The notes beneath the pieces were generated by a model, which was given only the letters and a program-made list of their open reading frames with translations, had not been told where the DNA came from and did no database searches. From contig JACMLM010000020.1 of NCBI GenBank assembly GCA_014379595.1, positions 1 to 64,000 of the forward strand: 64,000 nucleotides of DNA. The letters run 5' to 3'. Origin of the DNA: Anaerolineales bacterium. GTDB taxonomy: Bacteria > Chloroflexota > Anaerolineae > Anaerolineales > Villigracilaceae. A program made the position numbers and the translations under genes. This document shows positions 54,025 through 62,334 of the stretch, piece by piece; the first letter of the stretch is position 1, and each line of letters opens with the position of its first letter.

Positions 54025-54058
54025 GGCGGTATCTTATTTTGAAAGGAGGTACGTGACC

Positions 54059-54115
54059 ATGTCAGCAAAGCTAAATTATGCCCCATTGAGCGCGCCTCCT
54101 GAAGGTGATATGTAA
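54059..54115 (+). CDS. 18-residue micro-ORF in a self-contained transcription unit
   Basis: The reading frame encodes MSAKLNYAPLSAPPEGDM. It is preceded by AAAGGAGGT, close to a perfect anti-SD match, nine bases from the ATG. A promoter lies just upstream and a T-rich terminator 30 bases downstream, so the unit is not a leader of the ABC exporter gene. I know no family with this sequence. It may be a small functional protein, a peptide precursor, or a decoy ORF on a regulatory RNA. The Pro-rich acidic end (PPEGDM) is not membrane-like. Confidence 0.55.
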   Translation: MSAKLNYAPLSAPPEGDM

Positions 54116-54145
54116 TCACGGATTGATCCGTTTTGATTGACGTAT

Positions 54146-54181
54146 AACCGCAGGTGCTGCATGCCGCCTGCGGTTTTTTTT
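54146..54181 (+). terminator. Rho-independent terminator after the micro-ORF
   Basis: Stem AACCGCAGG/CCTGCGGTT with a 12-base loop that can pair further, followed by eight T. One of the clearest terminators in the window. Confidence 0.9.
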
Positions 54182-54225
54182 ATTTAATGGGGAAGGCGGG
54201 AAATCATACAACTCAGCCTCGTCAC

Positions 54226-54323
54226 ATGTCGTTGCGAGGAGTGCTTTTGCTCTTTGCGACGAAGCGATCCCTTAAGATGATGAGATTGCTTCGGGTGAAA
54301 GTACATCACCCTCGCAACGACAT
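54226..54323. repeat. Palindromic intergenic element, copy A
   Basis: ATGTCGTTGCGAGG at the left end and its exact reverse complement at the right end enclose about 70 bases that include CTTTGCGACGAAGCGATC and GATTGCTTCGGG. Same family as 56098-56259 and 62182-62308. It lies directly upstream of the ABC exporter gene. Confidence 0.88.
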
Positions 54324-54344
54324 CACTAAGTAAAGGAAAATTAT

Positions 54345-56087
54345 ATGAATTCTAGATGGAAGAAGTTTTTATCTTATTACAAGCCATATATGGGATTATT
54401 GTCTGCTGATATAGCTTGTGCGTTTGTGGTTTCGGGGACTACGTTGTTACTACCGTTATGTACAAGATATATTACTAAAAATATATTGGAAGGAAACTCG
54501 CCCAACGCTCTGAATCAGATCTATACGATGGGGATGGTAATGCTGGTGCTGCTAATGATCCATGTGGGGTGCAATATGTTCGTGGATTATCAGGGACATA
54601 TGATGGGCGCGATGATGGAAAGCGATGTGCGCAGCGAATTGTTCGAGCATTATCAAAAGCTGTCGTTTAGCTTTTATGATGAGCAGAAAACTGGTCAGTT
54701 GATGACGCGGGTGACGAATGATTCGTTTGATCTCTCCGAGTTGTATCATCACGGGCCTGAGGATATCGCAATTTCGTCGTTGAACTTTATCGGGGCGTTC
54801 GTGATATTGATCAGTATCAACTTCCAGTTAGCGCTGATCGTGTTTGTCTTCTTCCCCATCATGGCCGTGTATACGTATTATTTCAATCATCGCATGAATA
54901 TCGCGTTGAGAAAGAGCAGGGATCGAATTGGCGATATCAATGAGCAGTTGGAAGACACGTTGGCGGGCATCCGCGTGGTGAAGTCTTTTACGAACGAGGA
55001 GATCGAGCGCAGGAAGTTTGAATACGAGAATAATCGTTTCGTTGAAAGCCGAAGGAATGGATATAAAAGCGAGATGTACTTCTCAGCGGGGTTGATCGGC
55101 TTCACCCAACTGATGACAATTGCCGTCATCATCTTTGGCGCAATCCGCATTGCTACAGGTGCAGGCTTGGATTTGGCCGATCTAGTGACATTCTTATTAT
55201 GTATCGGCATTCTGATCGAGCCGATTAACCGATTTAGCAATTTCGTGCGGCTGTATCAGGAGGGGATCACGGGCTTTGAACGGGTGATGGAAGTTTTGGA
55301 GGTGGAACCAGATATAAAAGATGCATCAGATGCAATCGAGCTGACTCAGGATGTGCAGGGCAATATAGAATTTATAAATGTAGGCTTCAAGTATAAGGAA
55401 GAGCATAATGATGTGCTGAAGAATATATCTTTGAATATAAAAGTGGGAGAGTATATTGCATTGGTAGGGTCTTCGGGCGTAGGGAAAACTACCTTGTGCT
55501 CACTCATCCCACGTTTTTATGAATTGAGTGAGGGGAAGATACTGCTTGATGGCAGGGATATAAGAAATGTCAGCTTGCGCTCCTTAAGAAGGAATATTGG
55601 CATCGTGCAGCAGGATGTATATTTGTTCGGCGGCACTGTCGCGGATAATATCCGTTATGGGAAGCTGGATGCAAGCAGGGAAGAAATCATAGAGGCTGCG
55701 AAGAAGGCGAATGCGCATGATTTTATTGCGGCGTTACCGAATGGATATGATACGGATATTGGTCAGCGCGGCGTGAAGCTCTCAGGCGGACAAAAGCAGA
55801 GGTTGAGCATTGCACGCGTTTTCCTAAAAGACCCGCCTGTGCTGATCTTTGATGAAGCCACTAGTTCTTTAGATAATGAAAGTGAGAAAGCAGTGCAAGA
55901 TTCATTAGAGAAGTTGACGAATAATCGCACCACGCTTGTGATCGCACATCGGTTGTCTACGGTGAGGAATGCACAACGGATCGTTGTGCTGACGGATAAT
56001 GGGATCGGTGAGGAGGGGACGCATGATGAATTGATTACGAGAGATGGGGTGTATGCGGGGTTGTATAAGGTGCAATTAAAAATATAA
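54345..56087 (+). CDS. MsbA-like ABC exporter (fused permease and ATPase)
   Basis: A 580-residue half transporter: type-IV ABC exporter membrane domain in residues 15-310, then the ATPase with Walker A GSSGVGKT (375-382), signature LSGGQ (479-483), Walker B VLIFDE (499-504) and the switch His535 in IAHRLST. It should work as a homodimer, exporting lipid, peptide or drug. SD AAAGGA before ATG. It stands between two palindromic elements of the same family and has no co-transcribed partner. Its local codon choice (many ATA, AGG) differs from nearby genes by eye. Confidence 0.92.
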   Translation: MNSRWKKFLSYYKPYMGLLSADIACAFVVSGTTLLLPLCTRYITKNILEGNSPNALNQIYTMGMVMLVLLMIHVGCNMFVDYQGHMMGAMMESDVRSELFEHYQKLSFSFYDEQKTGQLMTRVTNDSFDLSELYHHGPEDIAISSLNFIGAFVILISINFQLALIVFVFFPIMAVYTYYFNHRMNIALRKSRDRIGDINEQLEDTLAGIRVVKSFTNEEIERRKFEYENNRFVESRRNGYKSEMYFSAGLIGFTQLMTIAVIIFGAIRIATGAGLDLADLVTFLLCIGILIEPINRFSNFVRLYQEGITGFERVMEVLEVEPDIKDASDAIELTQDVQGNIEFINVGFKYKEEHNDVLKNISLNIKVGEYIALVGSSGVGKTTLCSLIPRFYELSEGKILLDGRDIRNVSLRSLRRNIGIVQQDVYLFGGTVADNIRYGKLDASREEIIEAAKKANAHDFIAALPNGYDTDIGQRGVKLSGGQKQRLSIARVFLKDPPVLIFDEATSSLDNESEKAVQDSLEKLTNNRTTLVIAHRLSTVRNAQRIVVLTDNGIGEEGTHDELITRDGVYAGLYKVQLKI

Positions 56088-56097
56088 TTGCTTGCTA

Positions 56098-56259
56098 TGT
56101 CGTTGCGAGGAGCGTCCTTGTTCTTTGCGACGATACTTGCGCCGCACTGCGTTCCCTGGCACCGCCCGCCAGGGCAGGTGTGTTGCAGTGCAGGTGAGCA
56201 ACCCCCCGATATAACGAGGAGATTGCTTCGTCGGAAGAACATCCTCCTCGCAACGACAT
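56098..56259. repeat. Palindromic intergenic element, copy B
   Basis: A perfect 16-base terminal inverted repeat, ATGTCGTTGCGAGGAG, around 130 bases of GC-rich sequence with inner dyads and GATTGCTTCGTCGG. It begins ten bases after the ABC exporter stop and ends six bases before the remnant response regulator, so it fills the whole gap. Confidence 0.9.
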
Positions 56260-56265
56260 ATAAAA

Positions 56266-56448
56266 TTAATGCGGCGGCTTTTTGTTCAAGACCAGCCAGT
56301 ATAGGCCAAGGTGTTTGACGGCTTCTACAAACTGATCGAAGTCTACTGGTTTGCGGATGTATGAGTTGGCGCCCAAACTATAGCCTCTGATCACATCCTG
56401 TTCTTCTTTAGATGAGGTGAGCATGACCACTGGGCAGAAATTCTTCAA
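56266..56448 (-). pseudogene. C-terminal remnant of a response-regulator receiver domain
   Basis: About 60 residues matching the second half of a CheY-like domain: [15 protein letters not shown] (with the conserved Thr), [20 protein letters not shown] (with the conserved Lys). The first half with the phospho-acceptor Asp is missing, and a stop lies three codons before the visible start with no SD. Upstream, an unrelated 35-codon frame (56452-56559, MTEYRCHELASLL) has its own SD GAGGAG, so a deletion seems to have joined two genes. Probably not functional. Confidence 0.75.
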
Positions 56449-56842
56449 GGGTCATGATTGCCGCCTTTGATAGCTATGCCGATCATCTCTTCTATTGACT
56501 TGCGCGGGCTTCCCCCAGGTTAAAAGTGATGCGAGTTCATGGCAGCGATACTCTGTCATAGTTTTGCTCCTCAAGTATAAGAAAAGAGGGATAGATTGAG
56601 TTGTTATTATTAAAATCCATAATTACTTGTTGCAGACACAATTACAATATTCTTGCCATAATAGTATAGTAGAGTATTGTGAGTTTTTATACAGCTTCTA
56701 AAGATTTCTTGGGGTAATAATTGTCCAGTCACTAGGAGAGTATTGGAACTTCGCAGGTCGTTGGTCAGTTATGAGGGTTGAATAACAAACATCCGAGACA
56801 GTGTTGTCTCGGATGTTTGCTTTAGATCTACTGTCAGTTATG
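56449..56842. other. Non-coding stretch with gene debris and a terminator
   Basis: Apart from the 35-codon frame noted with the receiver remnant and the hairpin at 56786-56819, I see no gene in these 394 bases. The middle part (56560-56780) is AT-rich and unremarkable. Confidence 0.5.
56786..56819 (-). terminator. Terminator of the large surface-protein gene
   Basis: A perfect 15-bp stem, CAAACATCCGAGACA and its complement, with a four-base loop, 23 bases after the stop codon of the 1431-residue gene on the minus strand. The following TTATT is only moderately T-rich. Confidence 0.8.
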
Positions 56843-59800
56843 CTATTGGGTTAGACAAGTTGCATCAAATTTGAAGGTGTTACTTCCATAGTTACGAGCG
56901 ATGATACGAACTTTTACAGCTCCAGTGGGTGCCTTTAATTGCAGTGTGTATTGGGTCACACGCGGTGCTGTGTTGTCATTATCCACATCGTAATTGATGT
57001 TGACTGACTGCGAGCCGATCACATTGTTGGAGCTGTTCAAGAACTCAAGGCTGACTGTTTCATTCTGGTTGGGGTCATGAGTGCCTGCCCAGAGTTTCAC
57101 TGTATAGGTATTACCTGCGATAGCAGTCACAGCTTGATAGAACTGCTCGTTTGGCCCAATAAATGTACCATTGGCACCATCTGCCTGATAGCCGCCCCCT
57201 TGAGTAATGCTGCCTTCATTGGGCTTCTCGACCCAATATTGAATATTCTGCCCATAGATGATGGGGAATTCAAAGCTTGGGTTTTGCAGTAGGTTACCTG
57301 TGCAGGCCAGGACTGGTGGTGTCGCAGTAGCGGTAGGGGTTTTGGTCTTGGTCGGTGTTTTGGTCGGTGTCTTCGAGGCCACTGCGGTCTTGGTTGGTGT
57401 TTTGCTGGGCGTGGCTGTAAAAGCCGAGGCTGTGCCTGTCAAACACGTACCATCGAACTTGAAGGTATTATGCCCATCGTTACGCGCAATGAGGCGAACT
57501 TTGACCGTTCCAGCAGGTGCTGTGCCTTGCAATGTATATTGTGTGACCCGCGGCGCACTGTAGTCGGTGTCTACATCGTAATTGATGCTGGCCGACTGTG
57601 AACCGATGACCGTGTTGGAGCTGTTGAGGAATTCGAGCATGACGGTTTCATTCTGACTTGGGTCATGGGTACCTGCCCAGAATGTGACAGTATAGGTATT
57701 CCCTGCTGCAGCGCTTGCATCCTGATACAGTTTTTCACTCGGACCAATGAAAGCATTATTCGATCCATCGGCTTGGTAGCCGCCACCCTGAGCGATGCTG
57801 CCTTCAGAGGGTTTCTCCACCCAATACTGAATGTTCTGGCCGGGTAATACTGGCAATTCGAAGCTTGGGTTTTGTAACAGATTGCCCGTACATGCCAGCA
57901 CTGTAGGTGTTGGCGATGGAGTGCGAGTGGGAGTCTTCGTCTTCGTAGGTATGGCAGTCTTGGTAGGTGTATTGGTATGTGTGTTAGTTGGTGGAGCAGG
58001 CGTGTTGGTAGGTGTATTGGTATGTGTATTGGTTGGTGGAGCAGGCGTGTTGGTAGGTGTATTGGTATGTGTATTGGTTGATGGAACAGGCGTGTTGGTA
58101 GGTGTATCTGTTGGCGTCGCCGTGGGTGTATCTGTTGGAGTATTGGTTGGTGTGTTGGTAGGAGTATCCGTTGGAGTATTGGTTGGTGTATTGGTGGGCG
58201 TATCCGTTGGTGTATCCGTTGGAGTATTGGTTGGTGTGTTGGTAGGCGTATCCGTTGGTGTATTTGTAGGCGTTTCAGTTGCCGTGTTTGTAGGAGTTGG
58301 AGAAGGCGTACCAGTACACACGGTCAGAATGTTTGGTTGGAAGCCAATGGATGGGGATGTATCTGTACCATTGCACAGCCACGGATCGAAATCTATATCG
58401 TTGCCAACATCTTCCCCATTACCACTTGGGTTCGTTGGATGTGTGGGACCAAGAGAACTGCCCCACCAGTTACGCTCGGCATCCACAATTCCAGGTAGTG
58501 ATGCATCTTTCAGCACACCTTCTAAATCGCTGTTCGTGATGCTATTCAATTGGATCTGGATGGTTGAGAGATCGAAAGGCAAAGATGCAGAGGGTATAAC
58601 GCGCACAGCGTAGCCAATCTGCGAGAAAATATTATTTTCCACAGTCACATTTTCGGCCTCAATGATGGCAACACCGGTAGCAACGCCGCTGATCTCATTG
58701 TTTCTGAATATAGTCGCACCATAAACGGTTGGATCAGGATAGCCCCATGTTCCCAAGCCGGCTGAACGGCTACCCGCAGCGCCCACTCCAGTAACCTTAT
58801 TTTCTTCAACCAAGCCGTCTTTGGCTTGTGTAAACGCGGTTCTAGCGAAACGCCCGGAAATATCATTGCCTCGGAACACAAAGCTGTTTACGCCGGGGTT
58901 GATATAGAAGGCGCGCGTACCTTCTGTGTTCAGCGGCTCAAACAAGTTGTCCGTCACGGTTAGGCTGTCAACATCACTAGTTTCACTATACGTTGTGAGC
59001 ACACCAAAGCCATCGTCACCGGTTGAGCTGGCATTATCTGCCTTCCCTACACGCAGGAGATTGTTGGTGATGACCACATTCTCGGCGGTTGTATTGAGCA
59101 AAATGTTGGAGCTGGCAATGGTAGAAGGCGTACCGTCGCGCCCAATAATGGTGAAGCCATTGATGGTCACTGTTGGCGCATCAATTGTGAGTGCACCCAA
59201 ATAAGTTGGAGTATCCTGCAAGGCAATGAAGGTTGAATTGCGACCCGACTCTGCCAAAAGTGTTAAGGAGGTGGAGATAAGCGGGCTTTCATCGTAAGTT
59301 CCGCTCTTCACGAACACTGTATCAGCAGCGACTGCTCTATCCACATCGGCCTGAATGGTGACACCGATGCGGCGTACATTATTAAAAGTATATGGATCGC
59401 TGGTCGTATATGAATAGGTACGCACATTCGGGAATGCACCGATCAGAGTTATGACTGCTTTATTAAATGTATTGTCCTGCCAATAGGATTCCCAATCGAA
59501 CTGGCTGTTATCGTACGTGCCGCGGGCGCGGATATGCGCGGAAGTATTATCTGGCGTGTTATGTGTGTTGGTGAAGTTGTTGCCGGTGATCTCTGCCCCG
59601 CCTACAGAATATTCGAACCATGCAACACCTGTATCCGACCCATTGAAACTGATCGACGGCCAGGAGTTGCTGTTTACAAATACATTGTCTGTTATAGTAC
59701 GCCCACTGACCGGGCCGGTGTAACCCGCACCGCTGGCGATATCGAGGCTGATACTATCCTGGAAGTTGTTGCCATCGAAGTGATAAGCCTGAACGTGGGA

Positions 59801-61138
59801 GGTATCGGTACCGGTATCGAAACGGAAATCACTGACATAGACCGATCCATACGGGTCGGCGATATCTGAATCTTTGAGGGTGAAGTTATCACCAATCACT
59901 TCAATGGTCTTATTCTGACCGGCAGAATTTGTGCCGATGCGAATACCTGCAATGGTAACATCATCGCCTTCTATAAAAATACCACTGGGGCCAAAATTGT
60001 TGGTGGCATTGGTGTTGACCGTTGCCAATACCGAGGCGTAATTGGTGATGGGGTTGTCACTGCCATCTACGCCTTGAACGGTGATGCCGCTCTTGGCATC
60101 ACTAATGAAGAGACCAAAAGTATACGTGCCGCCAATGCTGGTGACGGTGCGGTTGCTGGCGGTTTCACTATAGGTGCCTGGCAACACATGGACAGTGCCG
60201 TTGGGGGATACTGCATCTATTGCGGCTTGAATGGTTTTCTTGGGGTCTGCAATGCTGGCGCCGCCATTTGCATCGTTTCCATTGACCGCGTCAACGTAGC
60301 AGTCTGAAGTGCCAGCGCAATCAGGTGCGGTTACGACCTGGATATTTACGGTGCCGTTTGGTGACCAGCCTGTATCCTCTTTGAACCCAGCGGTATAGCC
60401 CGGATATATGGTGTCCCAGAAAAGATTATCAACGTTGTCGTCTGTGCCAACACTGACCGTCTGATTACTTGCAATGCCAACATTGAGGGAGTTGTAAGGT
60501 CCAGCCACACCGATTGGCGAGTCGCCATAAGTTTGTGTGTTATAGGCAACACCTACAATAATATCGTTCGGGAGCACGGCATTTACACTGCTTAAGTCAA
60601 ACGTAGCATTGAAGGCGAAACCGTTGTAGCACAAGCTGTCGCCAGCTCTCCACGCTGTGCCGCCGGGGCAAGTGGGGTCAGCCACCGGACGCCAGGGAAT
60701 TGTGACCGTCTGTGTGACACTGGCAATCAACGAACCTGCTGTATTTGGTGAGCCTGCTACAACGTTATAAACGTTGAGCGTGATCGGGTGCGTCCAATTT
60801 ACGCTATCCCCTGAGTAGCGGATGTCTGACGAGTAATCTGAGTAGAGGGCCCAATCGCTCATCGTAACGGTGACAGTACGAAGTATGCGGTCTGTACCTG
60901 CTAAGTGGATGTAATCACCGAACTCAGAAGCCGAAGTCGCCTGAAAGCCATCGCTTGCTATATTGGGAGGCAGCGGGTTTGGAATCGCATCGTATACGAC
61001 TGTCGTCGGTGGAATCGCTCCGGCTGCCTGCATTGGCAGTACCAAAGCAATGATCAGAGTAAAAAAAAGAATTGCACTGATATAAAAACCTAATTTATGT
61101 GATCTGACGAACCTTTGTAAAATAGTTGCTGTAACCAC
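56843..61138 (-). CDS. Large exported beta-helix protein with Thr/Pro linkers and duplicated C-terminal modules
   Basis: A 1431-residue protein. A signal segment (about 18-40) precedes a beta-rich domain (40-280). Residues about 280-930 are a right-handed beta-helix: [19 protein letters not shown] and [10 protein letters not shown] form the DUF1565-like cap, followed by many N-rich coils ([13 protein letters not shown]). Residues about 940-1078 are a TPTNTPT-type linker, presumably extended. Two near-identical 150-residue modules follow (about 1080-1235 and 1266-1431), each from NLLQNPSFE to FKFD, with the jelly-roll look of carbohydrate-binding modules. Likely a surface adhesin or polysaccharide-binding protein. 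GTG start with GGAGG six bases upstream. Single-gene unit. Confidence 0.88.
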   Translation of the reverse strand: MVTATILQRFVRSHKLGFYISAILFFTLIIALVLPMQAAGAIPPTTVVYDAIPNPLPPNIASDGFQATSASEFGDYIHLAGTDRILRTVTVTMSDWALYSDYSSDIRYSGDSVNWTHPITLNVYNVVAGSPNTAGSLIASVTQTVTIPWRPVADPTCPGGTAWRAGDSLCYNGFAFNATFDLSSVNAVLPNDIIVGVAYNTQTYGDSPIGVAGPYNSLNVGIASNQTVSVGTDDNVDNLFWDTIYPGYTAGFKEDTGWSPNGTVNIQVVTAPDCAGTSDCYVDAVNGNDANGGASIADPKKTIQAAIDAVSPNGTVHVLPGTYSETASNRTVTSIGGTYTFGLFISDAKSGITVQGVDGSDNPITNYASVLATVNTNATNNFGPSGIFIEGDDVTIAGIRIGTNSAGQNKTIEVIGDNFTLKDSDIADPYGSVYVSDFRFDTGTDTSHVQAYHFDGNNFQDSISLDIASGAGYTGPVSGRTITDNVFVNSNSWPSISFNGSDTGVAWFEYSVGGAEITGNNFTNTHNTPDNTSAHIRARGTYDNSQFDWESYWQDNTFNKAVITLIGAFPNVRTYSYTTSDPYTFNNVRRIGVTIQADVDRAVAADTVFVKSGTYDESPLISTSLTLLAESGRNSTFIALQDTPTYLGALTIDAPTVTINGFTIIGRDGTPSTIASSNILLNTTAENVVITNNLLRVGKADNASSTGDDGFGVLTTYSETSDVDSLTVTDNLFEPLNTEGTRAFYINPGVNSFVFRGNDISGRFARTAFTQAKDGLVEENKVTGVGAAGSRSAGLGTWGYPDPTVYGATIFRNNEISGVATGVAIIEAENVTVENNIFSQIGYAVRVIPSASLPFDLSTIQIQLNSITNSDLEGVLKDASLPGIVDAERNWWGSSLGPTHPTNPSGNGEDVGNDIDFDPWLCNGTDTSPSIGFQPNILTVCTGTPSPTPTNTATETPTNTPTDTPTNTPTNTPTDTPTDTPTNTPTNTPTDTPTNTPTNTPTDTPTATPTDTPTNTPVPSTNTHTNTPTNTPAPPTNTHTNTPTNTPAPPTNTHTNTPTKTAIPTKTKTPTRTPSPTPTVLACTGNLLQNPSFELPVLPGQNIQYWVEKPSEGSIAQGGGYQADGSNNAFIGPSEKLYQDASAAAGNTYTVTFWAGTHDPSQNETVMLEFLNSSNTVIGSQSASINYDVDTDYSAPRVTQYTLQGTAPAGTVKVRLIARNDGHNTFKFDGTCLTGTASAFTATPSKTPTKTAVASKTPTKTPTKTKTPTATATPPVLACTGNLLQNPSFEFPIIYGQNIQYWVEKPNEGSITQGGGYQADGANGTFIGPNEQFYQAVTAIAGNTYTVKLWAGTHDPNQNETVSLEFLNSSNNVIGSQSVNINYDVDNDNTAPRVTQYTLQLKAPTGAVKVRIIARNYGSNTFKFDATCLTQ
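57960..58290. repeat. Coding tandem repeats for the Thr/Pro linker
   Basis: Three near-perfect 45-bp units occupy 57960-58094, each encoding a 15-residue block with [15 protein letters not shown]. Shorter repeats of the TNTPTDTP type (12-18 bp period) continue to about 58290. The region can expand or shrink by slippage without a frameshift. Confidence 0.85.
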
Positions 61139-61487
61139 GTGAGACCTCCCAATGCCCGTTTCTTAACTACATCCACCCAGCCGTGGAGGGCAGCCTTACA
61201 AAATTGAAAGGCTATTATCATAATAATGATTTTGAAGTAAATGTCAATAGACAATTGCCTACCGGGTTACAGTACATATAAAAGCTATAGAAGTTTCTTC
61301 TGTTAATCAGGTGCCAGTCGGTCTTGATTCCAAAACTCATTCGAGATCATGTCTCTCTGAGGGAGCGTGTTCTCCGCGACCGACACTTGCGCCGCCAGTG
61401 CATGTGTCGCTAGCGCTCAGGGAATCATGGTTGGTAAGTATGGCATAAACTAAAAGGCTCATCCAACTTTTGGATGAGCCTTTTAGT
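61139..61487. other. Upstream region of the surface-protein gene, no gene seen
   Basis: It contains the promoter at 61220-61247 and a GC-rich stretch (61350-61430) sharing CACTTGCGCCGC-type sequence with the interior of palindromic element B, perhaps an eroded copy. The terminator of the YHS pair overlaps its right end. No open frame is convincing. Confidence 0.5.
61220..61247 (-). promoter_or_regulatory. Strong promoter of the large surface-protein gene
   Basis: On the minus strand: TTGACA, 16-base spacer, TATTAT, about 82 bases before the GTG start. It shares CTATTGAC and the 16-base spacer with the two exopolysaccharide promoters, but not the AATTACAT spacer end. Confidence 0.72.
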
Positions 61488-61493
61488 TTATGC
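61443..61493 (-). terminator. Terminator of the YHS gene pair
   Basis: A perfect 23-bp stem with a five-base loop; the arm core is AAAAGGCTCATCCA. It overlaps the last codons and stop of the distal YHS gene. Confidence 0.9.
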
Positions 61494-61682
61494 TACAGAT
61501 GAATGGTGGTGCATTAGTTCTTTGCTAAATTTCATAATGTATCTGGGTGGGTTATGGTCGAAGACTTCTTTATCTCCCTTGGAACAGAAGTAGTACGTTT
61601 GACCATTGTATTTCGATTGAGCAAACACAGTTCTGTGTGTCATGATGACACCACAGACAAAGTCGATATAAGTTTTTATCAT
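61488..61682 (-). CDS. Diverged YHS-like mini-protein (64 residues)
   Basis: MIKTYIDFVCGVIMTHRT, then QSKYNGQTYYFCSKGDKEVF and DHNPPRYIM. The metal-binding DPVCGM has become DFVCGV, while YYFCSK is retained, so metal binding may be altered. It is the downstream member of a tandem pair with the next YHS gene and ends in a His-rich tail (MHHHSSVA). The start is the ATG with AAGGAG six bases upstream, inside a longer frame. Confidence 0.82.
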   Translation of the reverse strand: MIKTYIDFVCGVIMTHRTVFAQSKYNGQTYYFCSKGDKEVFDHNPPRYIMKFSKELMHHHSSVA

Positions 61683-61696
61683 GGAATTCTCCTTTT

Positions 61697-61747
61697 CATA
61701 ATAAATAATGCTCCATCCACAACTTGGATGGAGCATTATTTATTATG
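61697..61747 (-). terminator. Terminator between the two YHS genes
   Basis: A perfect 22-bp stem with a seven-base loop; the arm core is AATAATGCTCCATCC. It begins just after the proximal YHS stop, so the distal gene is reached only by readthrough or by a promoter not seen. Confidence 0.9.
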
Positions 61748-61753
61748 TATAAC

Positions 61754-61942
61754 TTAGTGCGGCATTGGTTCCTTGATAGTCTTGACGACGTATACATCAG
61801 GATTCCTGTCGAAGGCATCTTTATCTGCTTTGGAGCAGAAGTAATATGTTTTGCCATTGTAATTGGATTGGCCAGCCGCTGTTTCACTCGAAACTTCCAT
61901 ACCGCAGACGGGGTCTTTGTATGTTTGTTTTATGTGTGACAT
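61754..61942 (-). CDS. YHS-domain mini-protein (62 residues)
   Basis: MSHIKQTYKDPVCGMEVSS, then QSNYNGKTYYFCSKADKDAF and DRNPDVYVV. All YHS landmarks are intact: DPVCGM, the second Cys and FDRNP. Likely a small metal-binding protein. The ATG follows AGGAG at five bases; a longer frame upstream has no SD. A TATAAT at 62002-62007 (minus strand) is a probable -10, although no good -35 was found. Confidence 0.88.
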   Translation of the reverse strand: MSHIKQTYKDPVCGMEVSSETAAGQSNYNGKTYYFCSKADKDAFDRNPDVYVVKTIKEPMPH

Positions 61943-62334
61943 TTTATCTCCTGTAATACAGTGCAAAACCTTTTTAGTTAGTAGATCTTGCTTCATACTT
62001 TATTATACGGTTTCAAGAGAGCAATATTACGGCGAAAAGCTAAGTCTAAAGAGTCTCTAACCCACATCTGCTAGTGATTGACTAGATTGAGTGGAAAGGG
62101 CTGTATATATGGGAAAAGATAATTAGAATTCAATGAAGTGAATGATTTAATATACTTTTATATGAGAAGGGGAAACCTTATATGTCGTTGCGAGGAGGGT
62201 GATCGTCCCGACGTGGCAACCCCCGTATGATAAGGAGGTTGCTCACCTGCACTGGCGTGCGGCGCAAGTGTCGTCGCCAAAGAGCAAAGGCGCTCCTCGC
62301 AACGACATGGAAACGCAACGACATGTGCAATAAT
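61943..62334. other. Intergenic region with palindromic element C, no gene seen
   Basis: It holds the leader and probable -10 of the YHS gene, an AT-rich stretch and the palindromic element at 62182-62308. A short extra terminus (CGCAACGACATGTGC) follows at about 62314, suggesting a second partial insertion. Confidence 0.5.
62182..62308. repeat. Palindromic intergenic element, copy C
   Basis: The same perfect 16-base terminal inverted repeat as copy B, ATGTCGTTGCGAGGAG, around about 95 bases. Part of the interior (GCGGCGCAAGTGTCGTCG) is the reverse complement of copy B's GACGATACTTGCGCCGC with few changes, so interiors are related but inverted. Confidence 0.9.

Noticed and set aside
56431-56448. 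Frameshift joining EEFLP and VVMLTSS in the receiver remnant
   Set aside because: The existing frame reads [10 protein letters not shown], which is also receiver-like, so a frameshift is not needed to explain the sequence.
57960-58290. CRISPR array
   Set aside because: The repeats are contiguous, without unique spacers, and stay in frame as TPT-type codons in a real gene.
57831-58613. Long plus-strand frame of 260 codons rich in Val-Gly repeats
   Set aside because: It is the complement of the Thr/Pro linker coding repeats. The VGVLVGV composition comes from the repeat, there is no SD, and the minus-strand gene is well supported.
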